Shown here piece by piece: positions 1 to 8,530 of a stretch of DNA of 64,000 nt. A model generated the notes under the pieces. It saw nothing but the letters and a program-made list of their open reading frames with translations, had not been told where the DNA came from and made no database searches. Source of the stretch: JAVVEG01 sp041751425 (GTDB lineage Bacteria; Pseudomonadota; Gammaproteobacteria; Pseudomonadales; Pseudohongiellaceae); the NCBI GenBank assembly GCA_041751425.1, contig JBGSXL010000017.1, forward strand, positions 132,686-196,685, written 5' to 3'. A program made the translations under genes and the position numbers. The stretch's first letter is position 1. Each line of letters starts with the position of its first letter.

Positions 1-141
1 TATTGCGCCCGATGCATTAGGTTCGATAAAAACGAATTTTAGAATAAAAGCGATTTAAGGCTTTCGATCTTTTTAAAACTGTCCGTAGAGCCGGGGGTGA
101 ATCCCGTAGTACCCGAAACGGTCGTAGATTGATGGAGCAAT

Positions 142-3100
142 ATGAATCAACAAACGGATTCATTGTACAAGCGTCTTTTCAAGGCATCTCAAGGCAAAGT
201 TCTGGTTTCAAAACCGAATAGTTTTGAGATCATTGCGGTCACTGATGAGTTCCTGAAGGCTACCAACACGATTGAAACTGACATTGTGGGGAAGGAATTG
301 TTCGAAGTTTTCTCTGCCTCTCCCGAGGATTCCAGTGCGGACTTCGTGCAAAACCTGTCAGCCTCTCTCATGCGGGTTCAGTCTCTAAAAGCGACGGATA
401 TCATGAGTCCGCAACGTTATTCTGTCCGACTTGCTGATGGCGCGTTCGAGGAACGGTTCTGGAGTCCAGTAAACATTCCGGTTTTGGATGATTCCGGCGA
501 GATAGAATTCATCATGCATCGTGTGCAGGATGTCACGTCAATTATCCAGCAAAGTGATGCTGCAAACCGCGTCAACTCGATTGAAGTTGCACTTGAAGAG
601 ATTACCCAACAATCGAATGAACTGAAACTCGCGCTGACGAAATTGCAAGAGCATGAGGCCCGCATGGGCACTGCGCAGCGAATGTTGAGTCTTGGTGCCT
701 GGGAGTATAACCCTGAAACGGGGAATCTGCATTGGTCAAAGGAAGTGTTCGATATTTATGGTGTGCCACAAACTAAAATGGCGCCAAATGCCGAAGAGTA
801 CTTTGCTCTTGTCCACCCGGATGATCGGGAATCATCATATGCAATTTATCAGACTTTCAATGAAAACCGCGCATCGCAAATCTTGTTTGAGCATCGAGTT
901 ATTGCCCAGGATGGGGAGGTCAGGTATATCAAAGGGGTTGGTGAGCGCCATTTAGTTGCGGATGGTGAAACCGTTGTCGGCTATGTTCAGGATGTCACCC
1001 CTTTTATAAGAACCCGAGACAAACTCACACAGGCGGAACACCTCCTTCGCTTAGCAGGCGAAAAGGTACAGCTAGGTGGCTGGCGAGTAGTTCTTGATCC
1101 CGGCGTTATCATCTGGACACCGGGAACCGCTGCTATTCACGATATGCCCCCCGATTATTCGCCATCTGGCATCTCCGAGGCCATTGAGTTCTACGCCCCG
1201 GAATTTCGAGAATTGATCTTAGCTGTTTTCGAACTTTGTGCTCAGAAAGGTAAAGCTTTCGACATCATATGCCAACTTCAAACGCCTGGCGGACGACGAC
1301 CCTGGGTGCGCTCAATGGGTGAGGCCGAAAGAGATCAGCACGGCAATATTATTGCTGTGCAGGGAGCATTTCAGGATATCTCGTCGTTGCGCCGAGCCCA
1401 GGCGCAGGTTGCGGAAGCTGAATTTCAACGCATTAACATTCTGGAAAGTATAAGTGATGCATTTTTTGCGCTTGATGAAGAATGGAATTTCACTTACCTG
1501 AACCATCAAGCCTGTATCTTGTTGGATCGATCCAGCAGTCAGTTGCTAGGAAGAAAAGTCTGGGTTGAATTTCCGGAGGCAGTGGGCACCCAGTTTCAGC
1601 GCGAATACGAGATGGCGTTTGAAAACAAGCAGACGGCCCATTTTCAGGCATTCTTTCCGCCTTTGCAAAAGTGGTTTGATGTCAGTGCCTACCCAATTCC
1701 CGATGGCTTGGCCGTTTATTTCCGGGACGTTACCAGGGAACGAGAGCAGCAACAGCAAATGCGGCTGATTGATGCTGCCTTGTCGAGGCAGAACGACATC
1801 GTGATGATCACAGATGCCGACGCACTGGACGAGCCATCCGGTCCACGTATTGTCTATGTAAACGACGCATTTGAACGGTTGACTGGTTACACCAAAGGTG
1901 AGGCGATTGGTCGCACGCCACGCATCTTGCAGGGTCCTGCTACAGAGCGTGGCCCGTTAGATCGCCTGAGGAGCGCCTTGACAAACAAGGAGCCGATTCG
2001 CTGCGAAGTGCTTAACTATAAAAAATCAGGAGAGCCCTATTGGCTGGAGCTGGACATCACACCACTCTTTGACGACCAGGGACAGTGCACACATTTTGTA
2101 GCGGTCGAGCGAGATATCTCTCAACGTAAAAAGCAAGAATCTGAACTTAAAGAGGCTCAGGAACGTTTTCAGCTGATTTCCAAAGCCACCAACGATGTGA
2201 TCTGGGACTGGGATTTAGTGGCAGATAAAGTCTGGTGGAACGACACCATCACGGAGGTGTTTGGATATAAGTTATCAGAGCTGGAACCAGGGCCGGACTC
2301 CTGGTCCAAGCGCATTCATGCAGATGATTTGGAGCGTGTGCTACACGGCATTTACGAGGTCATTGAAGGTAAAGAAGAGTCCTGGCAAAGCGATTACCGT
2401 TTCCTCAGAAATGATGGGCAAAGTGCTTTTGTCATCGATCGCGGGTTTGTGATTCGCGATGCGAACGGCAATGCGATCCGCATGGTGGGCAGCATGCTCG
2501 ACGTCACCAAGCGCATGGAAATGGAGCGGCAGCTAAGGGAATCTCAGAAGCTGGAAGCAGTCGGACATCTGACCGGAGGTGTTGCGCACGATTTCAACAA
2601 CTTATTGACGGTTATCATGGGTAATGCAGAAATGATGACCCTCGCGTTAGAAGACGAAAATTTACTTTCTATGGCGAAAATGACCTTATCGGCTGCTCAG
2701 CGCGGTGCCGAACTGACCAGCCGCCTCCTTGCCTTTGCTCGCCGTAAACCGCTTGATCCTAAACCCACAAACCTCAATTTACTCGCTGAAGCTATGCGGG
2801 CTCTTATTCGCCGGGCCTTGCCTGAAAACATTGAGCTGCAATTTGCTCTTGATCCTGATCTGGGCATTACTGAAATCGATGCCAGCGAACTGGATACAGC
2901 CTTGTTAAATCTGGTCGTCAATGCGCGTGATGCGATGCAAACAGGTGGCAAGCTGACCATAGGGACCGCTAATGCAGTGTTAGATGGATATTACGCGGAT
3001 CGTCACTCGGAAGTCGTGCCCGGTGATTATGTGATGATTTGCGTGTCGGATACCGGCATCGGGATGACTGCAGATACGTTAAGCAAAGCCGTAGAACCTT

Positions 3101-3675
3101 TCTTTACAACCAAGCTTATTGGCAAGGGCAGTGGGTTGGGGTTAAGCATGGTTTTTGGTTTTACAAAGCAGTCGGGGGGACACTTAAGCATCTATTCAGA
3201 ACACGGAGAAGGCACGTCTGTTAAATTATATTTCCCCCGAGTGGAAGACGATGAGAAACCGAGTTATCAACCAACAGCAGAACAACGGCCAGAAGGCGGC
3301 ACAGAGCACATTCTGATTGCCGAAGACGAAGAGTTGGTTCTGCAATATCTGGAAGCACAGTTGAGCTCTCTGGGCTACCGTGTCAGCACCGCTTCATCTG
3401 GTCCCGATGCACTCAAGACCCTGAAGGCAAACCCCGATGTTGCCTTGTTACTCACAGACATCATTATGCCGGGTGGAATGAACGGGCGTGAGCTCGCCGC
3501 CCAGGCACAAGTCATTTATCCATCGCTGAAAGTTTTGTACACATCCGGCTACACCGAGAACGCGATAGTGCATCACGGACGCTTGGATCCGGGTGTCAAT
3601 TTATTGAGCAAGCCGTATTCGCGCCTTGAGCTGGCCACCAAGGTACGAGCGGCATTAAAAGGTTTTCATGGCTGA
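142..3675 (+). CDS. Multi-PAS hybrid sensor histidine kinase with C-terminal receiver
   Basis: A 1177-residue soluble hybrid kinase with no membrane segment visible. About six PAS-type sensor modules occupy residues 10-800. The one near 550-670 carries GRTPRILQGP, which resembles the LOV signature GRNCRFLQG but lacks the flavin-binding Cys. A HisKA domain follows with the H-box GGVAHDFNN; the phosphoacceptor is His816. The HATPase has its N-box (LNLVVNARDAM), the G1 box DTGIGM and the G2 box GKGSGLGLS. The receiver occupies about 1055-1170, with phosphoacceptor Asp1106 in LLTDIIMP and the conserved Lys in LSKPYS. The ATG start follows a GGAG at 134-137. It is convergent with gyrB, with a 10-base gap, and has no partner response regulator in view. 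The input signal is unknown. Family assignment is certain; any pathway role would be guesswork. Confidence 0.93.
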   Translation: MNQQTDSLYKRLFKASQGKVLVSKPNSFEIIAVTDEFLKATNTIETDIVGKELFEVFSASPEDSSADFVQNLSASLMRVQSLKATDIMSPQRYSVRLADGAFEERFWSPVNIPVLDDSGEIEFIMHRVQDVTSIIQQSDAANRVNSIEVALEEITQQSNELKLALTKLQEHEARMGTAQRMLSLGAWEYNPETGNLHWSKEVFDIYGVPQTKMAPNAEEYFALVHPDDRESSYAIYQTFNENRASQILFEHRVIAQDGEVRYIKGVGERHLVADGETVVGYVQDVTPFIRTRDKLTQAEHLLRLAGEKVQLGGWRVVLDPGVIIWTPGTAAIHDMPPDYSPSGISEAIEFYAPEFRELILAVFELCAQKGKAFDIICQLQTPGGRRPWVRSMGEAERDQHGNIIAVQGAFQDISSLRRAQAQVAEAEFQRINILESISDAFFALDEEWNFTYLNHQACILLDRSSSQLLGRKVWVEFPEAVGTQFQREYEMAFENKQTAHFQAFFPPLQKWFDVSAYPIPDGLAVYFRDVTREREQQQQMRLIDAALSRQNDIVMITDADALDEPSGPRIVYVNDAFERLTGYTKGEAIGRTPRILQGPATERGPLDRLRSALTNKEPIRCEVLNYKKSGEPYWLELDITPLFDDQGQCTHFVAVERDISQRKKQESELKEAQERFQLISKATNDVIWDWDLVADKVWWNDTITEVFGYKLSELEPGPDSWSKRIHADDLERVLHGIYEVIEGKEESWQSDYRFLRNDGQSAFVIDRGFVIRDANGNAIRMVGSMLDVTKRMEMERQLRESQKLEAVGHLTGGVAHDFNNLLTVIMGNAEMMTLALEDENLLSMAKMTLSAAQRGAELTSRLLAFARRKPLDPKPTNLNLLAEAMRALIRRALPENIELQFALDPDLGITEIDASELDTALLNLVVNARDAMQTGGKLTIGTANAVLDGYYADRHSEVVPGDYVMICVSDTGIGMTADTLSKAVEPFFTTKLIGKGSGLGLSMVFGFTKQSGGHLSIYSEHGEGTSVKLYFPRVEDDEKPSYQPTAEQRPEGGTEHILIAEDEELVLQYLEAQLSSLGYRVSTASSGPDALKTLKANPDVALLLTDIIMPGGMNGRELAAQAQVIYPSLKVLYTSGYTENAIVHHGRLDPGVNLLSKPYSRLELATKVRAALKGFHG

Positions 3676-3685
3676 TACTGTATTC

Positions 3686-6109
3686 TCAAATATCCAGATT
3701 TTGCGCCGCCAACGCATTCTCCTCAATGAACTGCCGGCGCGGGTCAACCTGGTCACCCATTAGTGTGGTAAACAGTTGGTCTGCGCCAATGGCATCCTCG
3801 ATCGTAACCTGCAGCATGCGCCTACTTTCCGGGTCCATCGTGGTTTCCCACAGTTGCTCCGGGTTCATCTCGCCCAGACCTTTGTAGCGTTGCAGATAGT
3901 GTCCCTTCATGGCATCAGCGGTCAGCCATTCGAGTCCTTCAGCGAAATTGCGTATTTCCTGTTTGCGGTCGCCGCGCTGCACAAAGGCGCCGGGCTCAAT
4001 GAGCCCATCCAGTGTCGCGCCAAGCCGTATAATCGCTTTATATTCCCCGGACAGGAAAAAGTCGCGACTGAACTGATAATCCCTGATCAAACCGTGAAGT
4101 GAGTGCTTAATCTGGGGGAGGAAGACGTGGCGCTCTTTGTCTTCTGTAACAGTGACACGGTAGCCCAAACTGGTTTTAGGATGAATTAACTGCAGTGATG
4201 CATAGAGCTCCTCGCCCCAAGCTGCTACATCAGCCTCGTTCAGGTTGGCTTCGTGCAACTGCCGCGTAAAGATCATTGATTCCAGTATCTCGGCAGGGTA
4301 GAGACGGTTGAGACGCTCGATGATCGCGTAGGTGCTGTGATACTGCTTCACCATCGCCTCAAGCGCATCTCCGGAGATGGCGGGTGCTGACGCATTAACA
4401 AACAAACTAGCGCCATCTAACGCGATCTGGGTTTGATATTTCGCTAACTCGTCGTCATCTTTCAAATACTGCTCGTGCTTCCCTTTGCGTACTTTATACA
4501 AAGGAGGCTGAGCAATGAATATATGACCTCTTTCAATAAGCTCACGCATCTGTCTGAAGAAGAACGTCAATAGCAGGGTTCTGATGTGTGAACCGTCAAC
4601 GTCTGCGTCCGTCATGATGATGATGCTGTGGTAGCGGAGGCTTTCCGGGGAGAACTCATCGGTACCAATACCACAACCCAGCGCTTTGATCAGCGTGCCT
4701 ATCTCGGCGGAGCTGAGCATCTTATCGAAGCGTGCTTTCTCAACATTCAGGATCTTACCTTTCAAAGGCAGGATCGCCTGATTCTTACGGTTGCGCCCTT
4801 GCTTGGCAGATCCACCTGCGGAGTCACCCTCGACGATGTAGATTTCGGAGAGGGCGGGATCCTTTTCCTGACAATCAGCAAGCTTGCCAGGCAAGCCTGC
4901 GATATCCAAGGCACCTTTACGGCGCGTCATCTCGCGCGCCTTGCGTGCGGCTTCACGGGCCCGTGCTGCATCGATCATCTTGCCAACAATCAACTTGGCT
5001 TCCAGTGGATTTTCCATCAGATAGTCGGTGAAATAATTACCCATCTCTTGTTCGACGACAGTCTTGACTTCGGATGAAACCAGCTTGTCCTTGGTCTGAG
5101 AGGAGAACTTGGGGTCGGGAACTTTAACGGAAATTACAGCAGTCAGTCCTTCACGGGCATCATCGCCTGTCGTTACGACTTCTTTATTGTTCTTCTTGGT
5201 CGCCATCTCTTTATCGATGTACGTTTTAAGTACTCTGGTCAACGCGCCACGGAAACCGGCTAAATGGGTTCCGCCGTCTTTCTGGGGGATGTTGTTGGTA
5301 TAAGGAAATATGTTTTCCTGGTAAGTGTCATTCCACTGCAAGGCTACTTCTACAGTGATACCGTCTTCTTCTCGCGTGGATATAAAATGGAATATCTTGT
5401 TTACGGGCGTTTTATTGGTATTAAGATAATCGACAAACGCCTTTAGTCCACCATCGTATCGGTAGTGATCCGCTTTACCAGTTCTCTCGTCTTTCAGATG
5501 GATAGACACACCAGCATTCAGGAAGGCCAACTCGCGCAGTTTTTTAGCCAAAATGTCGTAGTGAAATTCTATGTTGGAGAAAGTTGCCGCAGATGGTTTG
5601 AAGTGGCACTCGGTGCCTGTTGAGGTTGTGTCGCCCACCACCGCTAATGGAGCCTGTGGTACGCCGTGCGCGTAGTTCTGTTCATGAACTTTCCCGCCAC
5701 GACGAATGGTCAGCTTGAGCTCTTCGGAAAGGGCGTTAACAACTGATACGCCCACGCCGTGTAATCCCCCTGACACCTTGTAGCTATTGTCATCGAACTT
5801 TCCGCCTGCGTGCAGCACGGTCATAATCACTTCCGCTGCAGAGACGCCCTCTGTATGCATTTCCGTGGGAATACCGCGGCCATTATCACTGACTGTCACA
5901 GTTTCTCCCGGATGGATAACCACCCGGATCTCATCGCAATAACCGGCAAGTGACTCATCGATAGAGTTGTCTACAAGCTCAAAAACCATGTGGTGCAGAC
6001 CGGTACCATCGTCTGTGTCCCCAATATACATGCCTGGTCTTTTTCTTACTGCGTCCAGCCCTTTAAGAACTTTAATGCTTGACGAGTCGTATGTTGATTC
6101 CTGCGCCAT
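3686..6109 (-). CDS. gyrB: DNA gyrase subunit B
   Basis: ATPase subunit of DNA gyrase, which introduces negative supercoils together with GyrA. The protein has 807 residues, close to the 804 of E. coli. The N-terminal GHKL ATPase shows VDNSIDES and GGLHGVG. The TOPRIM domain shows EGDSAGGSAKQG and the metal-binding DADVDGSHI. The C-terminal GyrA-binding tail contains QRYKGLGEMNPEQLW. The long gammaproteobacterial insertion within the C-terminal half is present. The reading frame extends 21 codons upstream to 6172. I chose the ATG at 6109 because it gives the family N-terminus (MAQESTYDSS) and follows a strong GGAGAGG ribosome-binding site. It is last in the dnaA-dnaN-recF-gyrB series, about 100 bases after recF. 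Confidence 0.98.
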   Translation of the reverse strand: MAQESTYDSSSIKVLKGLDAVRKRPGMYIGDTDDGTGLHHMVFELVDNSIDESLAGYCDEIRVVIHPGETVTVSDNGRGIPTEMHTEGVSAAEVIMTVLHAGGKFDDNSYKVSGGLHGVGVSVVNALSEELKLTIRRGGKVHEQNYAHGVPQAPLAVVGDTTSTGTECHFKPSAATFSNIEFHYDILAKKLRELAFLNAGVSIHLKDERTGKADHYRYDGGLKAFVDYLNTNKTPVNKIFHFISTREEDGITVEVALQWNDTYQENIFPYTNNIPQKDGGTHLAGFRGALTRVLKTYIDKEMATKKNNKEVVTTGDDAREGLTAVISVKVPDPKFSSQTKDKLVSSEVKTVVEQEMGNYFTDYLMENPLEAKLIVGKMIDAARAREAARKAREMTRRKGALDIAGLPGKLADCQEKDPALSEIYIVEGDSAGGSAKQGRNRKNQAILPLKGKILNVEKARFDKMLSSAEIGTLIKALGCGIGTDEFSPESLRYHSIIIMTDADVDGSHIRTLLLTFFFRQMRELIERGHIFIAQPPLYKVRKGKHEQYLKDDDELAKYQTQIALDGASLFVNASAPAISGDALEAMVKQYHSTYAIIERLNRLYPAEILESMIFTRQLHEANLNEADVAAWGEELYASLQLIHPKTSLGYRVTVTEDKERHVFLPQIKHSLHGLIRDYQFSRDFFLSGEYKAIIRLGATLDGLIEPGAFVQRGDRKQEIRNFAEGLEWLTADAMKGHYLQRYKGLGEMNPEQLWETTMDPESRRMLQVTIEDAIGADQLFTTLMGDQVDPRRQFIEENALAAQNLDI

Positions 6110-6209
6110 TCTACCTCTCCAATTGCAAAGCTTTTCTTGCTGATCAGTGCCCCAGCGGGCGCTGCTAACCATTCTTGCTAGATTTTATGCCAGCTATATA
6201 TGCTTAAAA

Positions 6210-7319
6210 TTATTCTTTCAAATCGGGCAAACAGCCCCGGTTGCTAGGCGCTATTTTACCATGTTCCACGTGAAACTTTCTGACCAAAACCTCTGAATTA
6301 AAACTATTTTCCAGATCTCCCGCTTCGACACTGGTCAGGAAAATCTGGCTCCCAAGATTGGCCAGTAAACTACATACCAAAGCCCTATTGCGTCGGTCTA
6401 GCTCTGAGGGCAGATCGTCAACCAGATATATCCCGTGCGCGCCACTGAAGGTGGATAACAACCTGCCTTGAGCAATTTTCAATGCGCTAACCAGCAGCTT
6501 CTGCTGGCCGCGCGATAACACTTCGGTTGCCGGTCGCTTTCCGACCCGAACGATAATGTCTGCTCTATGTGGTCCTTGCTGCGTAGCGCCATATTTAAAG
6601 TCTTTTTCGTAACATGCTGCCAGCGTATTCAGAAACGTCGACCCATCATCCCATCCCCGCCAATAATCAATGCTTAAGTGCTGAATCTGAATTACTTCCT
6701 TTATAGTTTGCAGAGCCACAGGCAGAAAATCAGCAAAATAAGAACGCCTGGATGTATCAATCTTCTCTGCAAGGTTCGCGAGCTCAGCATCCCAGGCAGC
6801 TAGCTGCGCGGTGTCACGGCCTCCTTTCTTTAGCAGCAGATTTCTGTGAGCAAGGCATTTCGCAGCATCTCGCCAGCTCACGACAAACTCATGTTCCACG
6901 TGGAACACGCCCCAGTCCAGAAATCTCCTGCGCACCTTGGGGCTTCCCTCCAATAAGGAAAAGCTTTCCGCATTAATGACTTGGAGTGGTATGCAGCGCG
7001 CTGTATCTGCCCAATTCCGTTGTTTGCTGCCCTGAAGTTTCAAAACGTGATTTTGACGACGCGACTTGCTCAGCCCGACAGTGATACCACCTGCCAGTTC
7101 ACCAAAAATAACGCACTCTTCTGCCGTGTCCTGAATAACAGAATCAAGCTTGTTACTTCGGAAAGATCTTCCCAGGCCAAGCATGTGAATGGCCTCAAGC
7201 AGACTGGTTTTGCCGCTGCCATTATCACCATGGAATATATTGATATTGCTGGCAGGCGCTACCAGGACCCGAACAAGATTTCTTAGGCGGCTGATCTCAA
7301 GGCGCTGGAGTATTGCCAT
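6210..7319 (-). CDS. recF: DNA replication and repair protein RecF
   Basis: SMC-like ATPase that with RecO and RecR loads RecA at gaps in single-stranded DNA. The protein has 369 residues, normal for the family. Walker A is GDNGSGKTSLLEA near residue 35, the ABC signature is SRGQQKLLVSALK, and Walker B is IYLVDDLPSELD. It begins 31 bases after dnaN on the same strand, the usual gammaproteobacterial arrangement. Two ParB-binding (parS-like) sequences are embedded in the gene, at 6892-6907 and 6262-6277. Both are read in the same frame and encode the peptide FHVEH, once mid-protein in WGVFHVEHEF and once near the C-terminus in KFHVEHGK. The second copy lies in the poorly conserved tail, suggesting the DNA site rather than the peptide is what is selected there. 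Confidence 0.97.
   Translation of the reverse strand: MAILQRLEISRLRNLVRVLVAPASNINIFHGDNGSGKTSLLEAIHMLGLGRSFRSNKLDSVIQDTAEECVIFGELAGGITVGLSKSRRQNHVLKLQGSKQRNWADTARCIPLQVINAESFSLLEGSPKVRRRFLDWGVFHVEHEFVVSWRDAAKCLAHRNLLLKKGGRDTAQLAAWDAELANLAEKIDTSRRSYFADFLPVALQTIKEVIQIQHLSIDYWRGWDDGSTFLNTLAACYEKDFKYGATQQGPHRADIIVRVGKRPATEVLSRGQQKLLVSALKIAQGRLLSTFSGAHGIYLVDDLPSELDRRNRALVCSLLANLGSQIFLTSVEAGDLENSFNSEVLVRKFHVEHGKIAPSNRGCLPDLKE
6262..6277. promoter_or_regulatory. parS: Second parS-like site near the 3' end of recF
   Basis: TGTTCCACGTGAAACT matches the parS consensus at all but its last base (T instead of A). It lies 630 bases from the perfect site, also within recF. Clustered parS sites close to the origin are usual in chromosomes that encode ParAB. 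Confidence 0.82.
6892..6907. promoter_or_regulatory. parS: Perfect parS site (ParB centromere) inside recF
   Basis: TGTTCCACGTGGAACA is a perfect 16-base palindrome and matches the chromosomal parS consensus (TGTTNCACGTGNAACA). It lies in the recF coding region about 3 kb from the dnaA-rpmH origin region. The parA and parB genes are encoded at 17.7-19.5 kb. By family knowledge, ParB nucleates here, spreads along the DNA and, with ParA and SMC/MukB-type complexes, segregates the origin. Confidence 0.93.
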
Positions 7320-7350
7320 AGGGCAGGAGGTCTATTGTGATGCGCCTGCA

Positions 7351-8454
7351 CTACAGGCGCATTGGCATAACAACGTAAACTGCATCTTCGTCTGAAACCC
7401 CTTCGAGCAACGCGCTGCTATTGGAGTCTGACAAACTGATTTTCACTTGTTCCGTGTCCAACACGGTAAGCACATCCACTAAGTAGCCGACGTTAAAGCC
7501 GATTTCAAGTGCATCGCCAGAATAAGACACAGACACGATTTCCTCTGCTTCTTCCTGTTCCGGATTATTGGCTAGAACCCGCATCTCGTCGGGCGCCAAC
7601 AATATTTTGACCCCTCTGTATTTCTCATTAGAAAGAATAGACGCTCTGTTAAAAGCCTGGCGCAACGTAACTCGGTCGCCAGTCACGATATTGTTGCCGC
7701 CTTTTGGCAACACCCTGTTATAGTCTGGAAACTTCCCATCAACGAGCTTGGAAGTGAAAATAAAATCCTGCATGCGCGCACGCACATGGTTGGTGCCAAA
7801 CACCAGAGTTATCTCTCCTTCAGCATCCGTCAGAAGTCGGCTCAACTCAATCGCCCCTTTGCGAGGAAGAATTATCTGTAAGGTTTGTGGCACATTGTTG
7901 CTCATACTGAACGTTTGCATTGCCAAACGGTGCCCATCTGTTGCGACTACACGCAAGTGATTACTCGCTACCTCAAAAAGCATGCCGTTCAGATAATAGC
8001 GAACATCCTGTTGCGCCATCGCGAAGCTACAGGCGTCTAACAGCATTTTCAGGTTTTTTCCGGCTATCGCCAGTTCAAACGTGCCTGGTTCGTCTTCTGT
8101 CGCAGGGAAGTCAGCCGCCGGCAGCGTAACAAGAGTGAATCTTGAGCGGCCAGCCTTGATGGTGACTTTTTCTTCTTCCAGCTTGAACTCAAGAATGGCG
8201 TCATCAGCCATGGATTTACAGATATCCATCAGCTTTCGCGCTGGAACGGTTACCTCTCCCGGCTTGCTGCCAGCTTGCACAGCTACACGACCAATCAGCT
8301 CAACCTCAAGATCCGTTCCGGTTACGGCCAGCTCATCATTATTTAAAGAAAGCAAAACATTCGCCAGAACGGGTAATGTGTTGCGACGCTCTACAACACC
8401 CGTTGCCAGCTGCAGAGGCTTTATCAATGCTTCCCTGGAGATAAAAAATTGCAT
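7351..8454 (-). CDS. dnaN: DNA polymerase III beta sliding clamp
   Basis: Ring-shaped processivity clamp that tethers DNA polymerases to the template. The protein has 367 residues, against 366 in E. coli, and spans the three repeated clamp domains. The N-terminus MQFFISREALIKPLQLATGVVERRNTLPVL and the C-terminus ending YVVMPMRL are characteristic; the C-terminal MPMRL segment is part of the partner-binding cleft. It lies between dnaA (76-base gap, room for a separate promoter) and recF (31-base gap). The ATG start gives the full family N-terminus. Confidence 0.98.
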   Translation of the reverse strand: MQFFISREALIKPLQLATGVVERRNTLPVLANVLLSLNNDELAVTGTDLEVELIGRVAVQAGSKPGEVTVPARKLMDICKSMADDAILEFKLEEEKVTIKAGRSRFTLVTLPAADFPATEDEPGTFELAIAGKNLKMLLDACSFAMAQQDVRYYLNGMLFEVASNHLRVVATDGHRLAMQTFSMSNNVPQTLQIILPRKGAIELSRLLTDAEGEITLVFGTNHVRARMQDFIFTSKLVDGKFPDYNRVLPKGGNNIVTGDRVTLRQAFNRASILSNEKYRGVKILLAPDEMRVLANNPEQEEAEEIVSVSYSGDALEIGFNVGYLVDVLTVLDTEQVKISLSDSNSSALLEGVSDEDAVYVVMPMRL

Positions 8455-8530
8455 AGTTTCTCGCTCAATAGTTCTGATTTTCGGTAGGTGCTTTATACCA
8501 GTTATGTTGATTCTACGCTTGCTTAAACGA

